DNA of 64,000 nucleotides from Sorex araneus (taxonomy: Eukaryota; Chordata; Mammalia; Eulipotyphla; Soricidae), in NCBI RefSeq assembly GCF_027595985.1, contig NC_073306.1:100475426-100539425 (forward strand), read 5' to 3'. Position 1 is the first letter of the stretch. Every line of letters starts with the position of its first letter. Positions 26,641 to 36,772 of this stretch are shown in pieces. The position numbers and the translations under genes were made by a program. The notes beneath the pieces are model-generated. The model was not told the DNA's origin and searched no databases. It saw nothing but the letters and a program-made list of their open reading frames with translations.

Positions 26641-26904
26641 ATTGTTATATGTCAGTTATATTTCAATATGTAAAATGAAGCAAAACGAAATTATAAAAAT
26701 GGAAATGGATGGAATATAAAAAAAGAGAAATGCCCCTTATGCAAACAAAAGGCCCAATTTCTAGCTACTATTAAAAATAATTATGTATTATACCCTTGGT
26801 ATATGGCAGCACAATAATTCAAAGGACCGGCTTGTGGGATAATTTCTTAGGTTCAAATCTTGGCTCCATCATTTGCTCATCTAACAAACCTTAAAATTCG
26901 TAGT

Positions 26905-27110
26905 TTACAGGGTCAGAGCAAAAGCTCAAAGGGCTGAGCACAAGCTCTGCACGGGGGAGGCCCATGTTTGATCCCCAGCACCGAATGGTCCCCTGAGCAC
27001 CCCCAGGCAGCAGTGGTCCCTTCCACTGACACACCCTACTACAGACCTGGGCAGAGCCCCGGCCCCCCAAGCATTACTGGGTGTTTCTTCCTAAGTCAAT
27101 AAATAATTAC
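26905..27110 (+). mobile_element. SINE-like element, diverged
   Basis: cagggtcagagcaaaagctc resembles a decayed tRNA-like head. 'tttgatccccagcaccgaat' followed by 'ggtcccctgagcaccc' matches SOR body blocks. An internal ~60-base stretch differs from the standard SINE. Confidence 0.65.
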
Positions 27111-27331
27111 ATTAAATTCTGTTTCCCTAGTAAGACATGTAGTTCACTTGATATATCATGATTAATAAACATTGAAAATGATTATTACAGACATTTGAAG
27201 CAAAACAGAAACTAACTTTACAGACTGGGCCAAAAAAAGCATTTTCTTATCCAAAGTCTGAATAACACCAAGACTTATTACATCATAAAATGCAGGTCTG
27301 GGGTGGAGTCTGTTAGAATTAATAAATCACA

Positions 27332-27560
27332 GAGGATTGGGAAGACAGTATAGGGGTTAAGGCACATACCCCACATGCATCCTACCAGTTTGATACCCAA
27401 CACCATATGGCCTAAAAAAAACTCTGGGTGTGACCCTAGAGGCCCCCAAATATTGTTCAGTGAGGTCCTGGTGAGGGTTCTGGTGTAGGGCCCTCACACT
27501 AGACTGTGGTCTCGGTTGGCCTAGTGTCACCAAGGAATGGCCAGCCCCTTGGCCCTCAAA
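27332..27560 (+). mobile_element. SINE-like element, diverged
   Basis: aggattgggaagacagtata head, 'agtttgatacccaacaccat' followed by 'atggcc', 'ctctgggtgtgaccctagag'. The following ~100 bases (gttcagtgaggtcctggtga ...) are not SOR-like. Confidence 0.6.
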
Positions 27561-27578
27561 CCTTGGCTCAAAAGATCC

Positions 27579-27616
27579 TCTCGCCCACAAAAATTAACCA
27601 ATTTTTGTGGGCGAGA
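27579..27616. repeat. Perfect 17-bp inverted repeat with 4-base spacer
   Basis: Left arm tctcgcccacaaaaatt (27579-27595), spacer aacc, right arm aatttttgtgggcgaga (27600-27616). All 17 bases pair. It lies outside recognised repeat elements, just past the SINE-like block ending near 27560. Confidence 0.97.
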
Positions 27617-27730
27617 CTATTCAAATAATCATTGAGACTATTTGAAACACACTACCTTTTCTATTGAAAAGGTATAGGAATCAAATACCATTAATATTTT
27701 ATTCATTTATCTATTTTAAGAGGAAGCCTG

Positions 27731-27777
27731 TAAAATTGAACTTTAAGGTATAAAATACATAGTTTATGGGTTGCTAA
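27731..27777 (+). repeat. 47-bp exact direct copy of 26517-26563
   Basis: The 47 bases beginning taaaattgaactttaaggta and ending atgggttgctaa occur identically at 26517-26563, 1.2 kb upstream. The earlier copy sits inside the local tandem duplication; this one is isolated next to a SINE. Confidence 0.97.
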
Positions 27778-27792
27778 CACTTTCATTTCTTT

Positions 27793-27970
27793 TGGTGGGG
27801 AGTGTTTTGGGTGAGGGCACAAGTGCTCGGGCCTTACTCCTGGCTCTGCTCTCAGGAGTAAGGTATCACTCCTGGCTGAGCTGGGGGGACCATATGGGGT
27901 GTTGGGAATATCAAATCCAGGTCGACCACATGCATGCTCTCCGTAATCTTGTCTAATCCTAATTTCCAGC
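27793..27970 (-). mobile_element. SOR-type SINE, reverse, diverged
   Basis: ttactcctggctctgctctc, atcactcctggctgagctgg, gggaccatatggggtgttgg, ccaggtcgaccacatgcatg. The tail end is altered (gggtgagggcacaagtgctc). Confidence 0.85.
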
Positions 27971-28936
27971 CTTCCTCTTAAATTCAATTCCAGCCAGTCC
28001 AGATAGACTGGCTTCCTTTGAATAGGCACTGGCTCTTCTTGGGTTCCAAGCATCTGTCCTTCCAGCAAGAAAATCTTCCATCTTCAAGTGCCATCTTAAT
28101 AACTATACCCAAAATACTTTACTTAGTTCTTTACTTTGTTCTTAACCTTGAATGAATTTCTTCTTTTTTCTAACAGTTAATACTGCGTTATCCATTTTGC
28201 TCTTATTCCATTCATATTAACTTTTTTTTAGAGAGTTATAAATATGTGTGTCTTTCCCACTAGAAGGCTGGAACCATGTACTTCTCCCTTACACTCAGCA
28301 TTAAGTTTAGTTTTATATCATTACCTACTTTTGGTAGGCTACTTTTGGTGCCTACAAAAAAATATCCCCTGGTAGAAAGCCAGGTAGACCAAATGCAGTC
28401 TTGACATTTTTATTAAAAGTAGTCACTTGCTTTCTAGGAGATTTGTTGCTATACAAATAAACCATTATTTCTTTTGCACCTTCCCATGATTGTTGAAGTC
28501 TGCCATTTAATTTATGGAAATATCTTTCTTTGGCAAAAAGATTTATTTTTTTAAAAAAGGCATTCAAAAGATCAGAGTAAGAAAGCAAGCAATGAAAATC
28601 TGACAACTATTTCGTTATCATACTCGAGCTTTTGGGACATGACTGGATCTACCCTTGAAACACCATGATCCGCCCTCATCAGGCAGATTCAGATACCAAG
28701 TCACACACATACACCAACTTCTTTTTTAGAATCAGCATTAGAATCTAGAAAAAATTCTGAGTGTCCTGATTTGTCCCTCTAAGTGTCTCATCATTTTCTT
28801 ATTTTCATCCTATAGATATGAAGCAGTCTATTATCCTTATCACACTACCTTATACCCCTACACATAAAAAGTCAGGGAAAAGATGTGAGGCCATCAATGG
28901 TGCTGTATGTGAGACTTTGCAATATTGCAGGTGAAG

Positions 28937-28986
<50 letters not shown>
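28937..28986. repeat. (GAT)n microsatellite
   Basis: About 16 perfect GAT/ATG units abutting the tail side of a reversed SINE. It encodes the poly-Met run in the spurious ORF. Confidence 0.98.
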
Positions 28987-29138
28987 TCACACCCAGTGAT
29001 GCTCAGGGGTTATGCCTGGTGCCACACTCATGAATTATTCCTGGTGGGGCTCTGGGGACCATATGAAATACCAGGGATTGAACCCAGGTCAGCCACATGC
29101 AAGGCAAACGCCCTACCCACTCACTATCACTCAGGTCT
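28987..29138 (-). mobile_element. SOR-type SINE, reverse
   Basis: tcacacccagtgatgctcag, gaattattcctggtggggct, ggggaccatatgaaatacca, tcactatcactcaggtctc. Confidence 0.93.
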
Positions 29139-29620
29139 CAAATTATTTTATTATGTAATATCCACTCTCCAGGGCCTTTAAAAGAAAAGTATTTGTGGTA
29201 ATGATATAGGTACCAACCCTACTATCAATACACATTATTTTTAAAAGCTAAAATTGTATGATAAATAATCAGTACTTTTCTTCAGAATAGTTTCAAGCTG
29301 TCATAGTCCTCTGCCTGAACCAGTTAGAACAATTTCTTAGAGCTGAAGCCAACTCAAACCTAAGAAACTGTTAGGACATATGAAGTTAAGAGAATCTGAA
29401 GGAACAATTTAAAATCCTAGCCTGGGAAGAGTGGAAGTGAGGGATCCACCTGCAATCTGATCCCAATAATTCAAGATTAAACGGACTTTAAACACACAAC
29501 AAACTAACCAGGCTCAGGAAACCTGTTATATGAACTGTACAAGTAATAAGTAATATATTCCGTGTAAATCCTGCTACTGGCTGGCAGGAATTGACCTGTG
29601 CTAGACAAAACTGGCATACC

Positions 29621-29806
29621 AGGGCCAGAGCGATAGTACAGCTGGTAGGGTATTGGCCTTACATGTGGCTGATCGGATTTCATCCCCAGCATCCCACCTG
29701 GTCCGCCAGAGTCCACCAGGAGTGACCCTTGAGCGCAGAGCCAGGACTAAGCCCTGAGCACCGCCGGGTGTGACCCTCCCCTAGCCAACAAAACAAAACA
29801 AAACAA
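29621..29806 (+). mobile_element. SOR-type SINE with target-site duplication
   Basis: agggccagagcgatagtaca head to an (AAAAC)n tail. Flanks read acaaaactggcataccag (about 29605) and acaaaactggcattcccag (about 29803), a slightly diverged duplication. Confidence 0.95.
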
Positions 29807-30534
29807 AACTGGCATTCCCAGAAACGTTTTTGATGACCAAGTGTTTAAATGGTTGTCAACTCATAGCCTCCGAGGGCAGATAAGGCCGGACTAGGTTACT
29901 CGGGGAGCCAAAGAAGCATCCGGTAAGTACCAAGGTCTTCCAGGTGCCCGCAGCGGGGGTCGCGGGACCAACTTCTGCGCTCGTGCGGAGCGGACCCTCT
30001 GGTGCCGTACGTGATGCGGGCTGAGCCCCTGGCGGTGAGTGGACTGTGAGGCTAACGCTGACCCTCTTGCTTAGCTGGACCGGGTCACGAAGAAGCCCCA
30101 GACTGGGCTCCCGGCGCCCTAACCACTGCACCGACAGCTGGGGCAGCAGCTTCCAGCCAGAGCACCTGCGGGCTTCTCCGAAACAGGAGCCCATCCGGGC
30201 TCAGTCCCACGAACAATTTCCGCTCTGCCACCAGCCGATGTCCAAAGCTGTCTCAGGAGTCTCGGGGAAGACCCCCTCACTCCCCACACACACCCCACAC
30301 CCCCGCCCCTGCCCCCCACTCACACTCTTTCTGATTGCGGGGGGGTGGGGGCTCAGGGACTGGGTGTGGAGATAGGACTTTCGGTCTGGGGAAAACTTGC
30401 GGACTTTAAACTAGCACCCCATCAAAATGGGGCTCTCTTCCCCGCCTAACAACTTTGTGCCAAACGCCACTCATGGGTTCCCTGAAAAACTTGCCAGCTT
30501 TATAGCCGTACCCCAGTTAGAAGGGGGTGTCGGG

Positions 30535-30655
30535 CCGGGAAGGTGGTTCAGTGGTAGGGCGCGAACTTAGCGTTATAGGAGTATAGATTTAATACTCAGT
30601 GCTGACACCCCACCTCTGCAAAAAAAAAAAAAAAAGAAGAAGAAGAAGAAGAAGG
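30535..30655 (+). mobile_element. Distinct tRNA-derived SINE-like copy with (AAG)n tail
   Basis: A near-canonical A box TGGTTCAGTGG at 30544-30554 is followed ~40 bases later by a weak B box (agatttaatactc), then poly-A running into (GAA)n. The head resembles Gly/Glu-type tRNA 5' halves and differs from both abundant SINE types here. It is too degenerate in the B arm to be a functional tRNA gene. Confidence 0.6.
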
Positions 30656-30689
30656 GGAGAGAGTGATTAAAAAAAAAAACGGGTAGCGG

Positions 30690-31600
30690 GTGTCAAGGAC
30701 CCCTCTGCGCTCCCTGCACCCCCCGAGCACACCCCCGCAATCAGAAGCCGCTTCCGAGAAGCCTCCCGCGGCCCGGAGTAACTTATGTGGGGGAGGGGTC
30801 CGAAAGGCTCTGCGGGGGGTGGTCGCCCCGCCCCGCCCGCTCTTTACCTGAGTCGCCGGCCTCGGCGGGGTCTCCGGGGCGCAGCGGCGGGCGCGGGGGG
30901 AACCGCGGGCGCCGGGTCCGCCGCCGCCCGGGGCAAGCGGCTATTTGAGCGCGGCCGCCGCTCGCCGCCGAATGTTGGCCAACGAGTCCCGCTACGCGCC
31001 GCTCCACCTTCTCCTCCCCCGCCCCCGGCCCCCCAGAGCAGTGAGTTCCTCCGGGGGGATCCTCCCTCCTCTTGGCCGGCCACTCCGGCCAGTCTGAACC
31101 GGTTGCGGCGGGGGAGGCGGCGGCGGCCGGGCGGTGGGGGCGCTGCGCCGGCTCTCGGGCCCCGCCGCCGGCCGGGCCCGGGCAGAGTGGGAGCCGCGTC
31201 TCGCGTCCGCCCCGGCGCCCGGGGCCTGCGGGCGCCCTCCTGGCCCGGGCCGGGGACGGAGCTGGCGGCGAGCCCGGAGAAAACAGCCCTAGAACTTTGT
31301 GCAGTCGGTGCTCCCGGTGGATGGGAAGAGGATGCCAAGGGCGCTCCTTTGTGGCGGCGCCGCGGGGACGCGGGTGCCCGCACCGCCGCACACCGTGTCC
31401 CGAAATGAGAGGCGGCAGCTCGGGACGCCCCGTCTGTGCGGCAGGTGGACGCCACGAATCCACGCGCTCCGGCCGGCTCGCAGCAGGGGCGCTGAGCTGG
31501 GGGGTCTCTGCCACAGACTGGAGCCGTTCCCGGGCCCGGGGACTTTTGACGTTCCCCTGTACACTCACATTGCTGGAAACGGTCTTCACACCTTCTAGCA
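30690..31600 (-). promoter_or_regulatory. SLC16A9: CpG island, likely SLC16A9 promoter
   Basis: About 900 bases of very GC- and CpG-dense sequence in an otherwise AT-rich window. Long ORFs in four to six frames are typical of CpG islands and not of genes. A minus-strand donor (see exon 1) and the position 20.9 kb upstream of the SLC16A9 coding exon point to this gene's promoter. GC boxes (cccgccc, gggcgggg type) and NF1/CCAAT-like ttggccaac at 30974-30982 are present. There is no TATA box. Divergent transcription to the right is possible but unsupported. Confidence 0.85.
30848..31100 (-). other. SLC16A9: SLC16A9 non-coding exon 1 (inferred; 5' end arbitrary)
   Basis: On the minus strand the island contains gcgactcag|gtaaagagcg, with GT at 30846-30847, a good donor match. 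The exon would therefore end at 30848. The transcription start cannot be read; I set the 5' limit at about 31100 only to mark the region. The start codon lies in exon 2, so this exon is 5' UTR. Confidence 0.6.
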
Positions 31601-31788
31601 ACTCTTCTTAAGGGTGATGATTCCTTTCAGACACTGAGCAGTCTGGATCTGACCTAGACCGTGCTCCTACATTCTGCAGAGATCAAGCTGCCTAATGTTC
31701 TGGTCTTGCTTTACTAATCTATGAAATGAGACTGAGATTCCAAAAGCCTTGCCTACACCAACAAGGCAGGTTGAGAGGAGAGTTAGAA

Positions 31789-31839
31789 TAAAATAATAAT
31801 AATAATAATAATGATAATAATAATAATAATAATAATAAA
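31789..31839. repeat. (AAT)n microsatellite
   Basis: About 16 AAT units with one ATGAT interruption. Confidence 0.97.
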
Positions 31840-32387
31840 TTAACCTGTTGGGATTGGGTCATGCTTGCCAAAATACATCAGGAGATACATCAGGAGATCT
31901 TCCCTTCCCCTCCTCCTACCCAAAGCAATTATTTTCTACCCCATTTTCTGATGTTCAGGATATAGTAAGGAGAATGGCCAGTTCCAAACTGATGTTTTAT
32001 TCTGAAAGGGGAGGAGGAGTGTTCTCGGAAATAGTTTCTGAAAGGAAAATGATAGACATGAATGATGCTATTAATACCAGCAACAATTTATTTCGGAGGA
32101 GATGACATGCAATAGCGACATCTTCTTATGTTCTGTATTTGACCCCATTTGTGTTCACTTTATAACAATGCATTGCTCTAAATTCACTGATAGCTGTGTG
32201 CGTTTCTCTCTGTTACAATAAAACTTATTTTTAGAATATGGTTAAAATGGGAAAAGTATACATTTCTTTGATTCAAAAACTCCCTAAATACCAGTGCACC
32301 CATCTTGATCCTTTGTCAAATGATTTAATGAATATGAAATTTTACTTAGGGGACAAGGAAAAACGCTGCTTAAAAAATATTTATATG

Positions 32388-32548
32388 GGGGCTGGAGAGA
32401 TAGCACAGCGGGGAGGGCGTTTGCCTTGCACGCGGCCGACCCGGGTTCAAATCCCAGCATCCCATATGGTCCCCTGAGCACGGCCAGGGGTAATTCCTGA
32501 GTGCAGAGCCAGGAGTAACCACTGTGCATCGCCAGGTGTGACCCAAAA

Positions 32549-32571
<23 letters not shown>
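32388..32571 (+). mobile_element. SOR-type SINE, young full-length copy
   Basis: ggggctggagagatagcaca to tgacccaaaaagcaaaa followed by a long pure poly-A (to about 32580). aaaaaatatttatatg is duplicated before (32372-32387) and after the element. It is close to the window's consensus. Confidence 0.97.
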
Positions 32572-32584
<13 letters not shown>

Positions 32585-33792
32585 TTATATGTCCACCAAC
32601 ATGTTTCTGAGACTGCGGTGACCCTGTCCTCATCTCCACCGAGTTTTCCCAGATTTCTTTTAGAGAGCTTATGTGACCAGCATGCTCATGTCTGCTCAGG
32701 CCCGTCTGTGCCTATCAACTAGGAACGGAAAATGAGCTCATCTTCACACACAGCGGGATCCCAGCTTTCGTAGAAGACTGGGAATCAGGGGTCAAACATT
32801 TAAATTGACTGTGGAAGCTGACTAAAAACATAATACAGTGAACCAAAGGCAACCTGGAGAATCTAGGGAGCTGGCTCTGGGGACAGTGGTCACTGCCAGG
32901 CTGGAATGTGAAAATTGCCATGAGCCCTAGGGGAGGTTCATTGTTCAGTGACACCTCAGCAGAGCATTTGGACATGCAAAAGAACTCAGAAATCCAGTCC
33001 AATCTTGATCCTTTACCTATGAATGGAATTTGACCCAGTACTAAGGATGTGCTCCTAACCACCCCTTTCCCTCTAGGTCTTGGGTGTGGGGAAAGTTAAG
33101 CTGGCAAAGATAAGACTAAAATGACCTACCTGAGAGTTTGTATCTCATGACAAAGATGTACAAAGTGCTTGAGAGATGAGGGTCAATAAGTTCAGTCATT
33201 TGCCTTTATAGCACCATGTAGCCCCTGTCATTTGCATCTTTCTCAGGCCAGAAATTTGGTGTCCTTTCAAGATGGAATGAGAAGGAAAGGCAGGTCATTA
33301 AGAAAGCATGATTTGAATTCACCTTCCTTGAAAAGAACCCTAAGGGAATGTATTTGAAGGAAAGCTTACACAGAAGGAATATCCTAGACAAAAGAGTTTG
33401 TTCTTTGCCTTGTACTTTGCCTTCCATAGGTTTGTTATTAACCCTGCAATTGGTGAGATGGTCTAAGCCTTCCCTTTTTTAGACCATTTGGATCTCAAAT
33501 TTTTAGAGACCAAAAGGAAAAACTCAATTAACCTGAAATTACTCTGTGGTCTCCATGCCAGCAATGAAACAGAAGTAGGTTGAGCAGAGAGAGGAAGGTT
33601 AAACTGGATTTTGGAAAGATGGATGTTTTGGATCTTCATCTGAATCACAGGTCCAGAGTTACCTTCTAACTTACTACACCAGAGCAGGTTTCTTTTATAT
33701 CTTTTTCTTCCACTATTTATTAATGACAGCATAATTGCAAAGATCATTTATATCAACATAAAAATAACTAATAAAGTGAAAAGGGGAAAAAA

Positions 33793-33955
33793 GAGATGAG
33801 AGACAGCACAATGGCTAAGGCATTTACTTTTTACATGCTTGACAGTGTTTTGATCTCCAGCACCTCAACTCGTCCCCTGAGCCCCAAGAGAAGTAATCCC
33901 TGAGCACAGAGCCAGAGTAAACTCTGAGGAGCACCAAGTAGGCTACCCCCAAATA
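33793..33955 (+). mobile_element. SOR-type SINE, diverged
   Basis: gagatgagagacagcacaat head, gttttgatctccagcacc, tcgtcccctgagccccaaga, ctgagcacagagccagagta. Confidence 0.85.
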
Positions 33956-34289
33956 TAACTATTAAGTATAGAATTTAGAAACTTTATAGCAATTTGCTTA
34001 GAGACCTAAATATCATGCTATTAATCCAATTTCATTCTCCCATATCTGGTCATCAGAGACCAGAAAACTATAGTACTGAATAAATCATGCCCTCTTTGAC
34101 TTGTTTCGCTTTTACTTAAAAGGTCACATTTTCAAATGTTAAAAATAAATTCAAAGGCCTACATATCATATTTTATTTGAAATTCTCTAGAGCCTTGCTT
34201 ATTTTCTTGTTTTTACTTTCACTTTACTATCTGGGTTTTTTAAGAAAGGGGGTGGGGAGGCTCTTCTTTGAGTCCCTGGTGATTGCTAG

Positions 34290-34480
34290 AAATGATTACT
34301 ATCTCAATTACTCCTCAAAGCAGTTTCACCTAGTTAAGTCTTATCTCCATTTTACAGATGAGGAAGCTGGAATTTAAAAAGAGGTTAAGTTATTTGCTAA
34401 ATTACTCAAGAGGTCAGTGATGGAGTGGGATCCAAACCCTGTTCTGGCTGATGGCTAAACCTGTGTTCTTCCTACCCTAC
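34290..34480 (-). repeat. MIR element, reverse
   Basis: ttacagatgaggaagctgga ... gaggttaagttatttgct ... gtgggatccaaaccctgttc is the reverse complement of the MIR core. A second, weaker MIR-like block lies at about 34530-34625. Confidence 0.75.
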
Positions 34481-35588
34481 CTTAGAAAGACAGTTTAAGT
34501 CCACTAAGAACTTGCACTGAGGGCATCTCACTTGTATTAACTCATCTAATTTCACAACTGACCTAAGAAGCAGATGCTGTTATTTATATCATTTTGTGGA
34601 TGATGAAAATAGAGAAAATTTAAATAATGTGTCCCTCAATAACAACAGGGATTTCAAATGAGGCATCCGGGCTACAAAAAACAGGCTCTAAACTACTGTC
34701 TATATGTTTTCATGGAAACAGAATTCTAAAAAACTTCGTGGAATGTATATTTGCACATATTCACTTTTTATTTCATAACTTTCTAATTGGCATTACACAG
34801 TTTAAAGGCCATAAGTAAAAGCTACCCACACCTTCATATGCACCAGTTTCCAAAGCATTCAGTATAATTGTATGTATAAGACTCATGACATCTTTAATGT
34901 ATCATTGTCTACTTATTCAGTGAAATTAAGTTCCTGACAACAGATGCCAGGTCTGTGCTGTTTGTTCCCTGTTTCCTATAACACATTGGTGGCAACTTAT
35001 TACTCAATGTGCATTTGTTGAATCAATAAATGAATAATCAAATGAATGAATACATGCACAAAATGCTAGTAATTGTTTTACTAGAACAAATCATTAAAAT
35101 TACTCATTTGCCTTACTCTGGTAAGCTCTATTCTTTTCTAACTGATTGTAAGATATTGTGTTTTATTCTATAGGGAAAGTACTACTTTATTGTACTCATG
35201 AGTTTAAATGAGTTGACAAAAGTTAGTTCCAAAATGGTTCACACAACGAAGAGTCCAATGTGCTCACTTATCAGAGAAGGGTGTATGTAAATCCTTCCTC
35301 TATGGTTGCTCACAGCTCCAGTCCTCATGTTTGTCATACAGAGATTCTCCATAGGTGTACTGAAAGAGGTAAGAAGAAAATTTCCCTGTATTAGTATAGT
35401 TTAAGACCAATTTGCTCATGAGATTATGTATATCTGTACAGCTCCTATGATCTCTAGTGTAATCATATTATCAACTGCATTATCAGAGAAAGCTTTATTC
35501 CTGAAAGTAGGCTATAGAGGTGAACTGTGCCAATGGGAGTTATTTCTTTTTATGAAAGTAAAGGTAGAATAGATAAGTATTATTTAAT

Positions 35589-36205
35589 TTATTTTTTAAA
35601 TTTTTAATAACTTTTTTTTTCTTTTTGGGTCACACCCGGCGATGCACAGGTGTTACTCCTGGCTCTGCACTCAGGAATAACTCCTGGCAGTGCTCAGGTG
35701 GACCATATGGGATGCTGGGATTCGAACCCAGGTTGGCTGCGTGCAAGGCAAACGCCCTACTGGCTGTGCTATCGCTCCAGCCTCTTAAATAATTTTTTTA
35801 TTACTGAATCACCATGAGTTACAGTTACAGACTTACAACCTTTTGTGCTTGTGTTTCAGTCATACAATGATCGAGTACCCATCCCTCCACCAGTGCCCAT
35901 TTTCCACCACCAATGGTCCCAACATCTCTCCCACCACCCCTACCCCATCCCCTCCACCCCACCTCGCCTCTGTGGCAGGGCATTCCCTTTTGCTCTCTCC
36001 CTCTCTCCTTTTGGGTGTTGTGGTTTGCAGTAGAGGTATTAAGTGGCCATCATGTTTGGTCTATAGTCTACTTTCAGCCAACATCTCCCATCCCAAGCGG
36101 GCCTTCCTAGTACCCTTCACTTGGTGTTCTCTTCTCTATCTGAGCTGCCTTTTCCCCCCAGCATGTGAGGCCAGCTTCTAAGCTGTGGAGTAATCCTCCT
36201 GGTAC
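35589..36205 (-). mobile_element. Reverse L1-like 3' end carrying a SINE at its tail
   Basis: Bounded by gataagtattatttaat (35572-35588) and gataagtattattttaat (36206-36223). From about 35785 the reverse L1 tail reads tgaatcaccatgagttacag, gtcatacaatgatcgagtac, ccatccctccaccagtgccc. It extends into 'ggtgttgtggtttgcagtag' and 'ggccatcatgtttggtctat', shared with the L1 end at 58.7-59.2 kb. The SINE at 35612-35784 sits at the tail side inside the duplicated ends. Confidence 0.9.
35612..35784 (-). mobile_element. SOR-type SINE, reverse, near consensus
   Basis: ctttttgggtcacacccggc, ggctctgcactcaggaataa, ggaccatatgggatgctggg, ctgtgctatcgctccagcct. Confidence 0.96.
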
Positions 36206-36244
36206 GATAAGTATTATTTTAATATAAACATGAGGCCATTCTTT

Positions 36245-36415
36245 TTTGGGAAGGTGGAGTGGGCTACACTCAGCAGTGCTCAAGGATTACTCCTGACTCT
36301 GTGCTCAGGGATCACATGGGCAGTGCTTGGAGAACCATATGTGATGCTGGGGATCAAACCCAGGTTGGCAGTGTACAAAGCAAATGCCTTACCTGCTGTA
36401 TGATCTCTTTGACTC
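36245..36415 (-). mobile_element. SOR-type SINE, reverse, diverged
   Basis: gctacactcagcagtgctca, attactcctgactctgtgct, agaaccatatgtgatgctgg, gctgtatgatctctttgact. Confidence 0.88.
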
Positions 36416-36507
36416 TCATAAGGTCATTCTTATTTAAAATGTTAAATTTCTGTCTTCTTTTTTTTAATTGAATGATGTAGAATATACATCATGATGTATG
36501 TATATAC

Positions 36508-36772
36508 ATACCTCTTGGAGAGCCCAGCAAGCTACTGAGAGTATCCCGCTTGCACGGGCAGAGCCTGGCAAGCTACCAGTGGCGTATTTGATATGCCAAA
36601 AACAGTAACGATAGGTCTCATTACCCTCACCCTGAAAGAGCATTCAGTCATTGGGAGAGATGAGTAAGGAGAGGCTGCTAAATTCTCAGGGCTGGGAGGA
36701 ATAGAGACATTACTGGTGCCCACTCGAGTAAATCAACAAACAACGGGATGACAGTCATACAGTGACGGTGAC
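36508..36772 (+). mobile_element. Second-type SINE, long form, 5'-truncated
   Basis: Begins within the body (acctcttggagagcccagca). It shows both aagctac units, ggcgtatttgatatgcc, the ~80-base extra segment (accctgaaagagcattcagt ... gctgctaaattctcaggg), and ends acgggatgacagtcatacag. Confidence 0.93.

Noticed and set aside
28937..28986. Poly-Met ORF as a possible short protein
   Set aside because: It is the (ATG)n microsatellite joined to a reversed SINE.
30783..31611. Long ORFs (up to 272 codons) on both strands across the CpG island
   Set aside because: GC-rich DNA has few stop codons in any frame. The translations are Arg/Pro/Gly/Ala-rich with no domain, and they overlap each other on both strands.
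32388..32463. tRNA gene (A and B boxes in SINE heads)
   Set aside because: The boxes are present in every SINE, but the arms do not form a full cloverleaf with a proper acceptor stem; these are SINE promoters.
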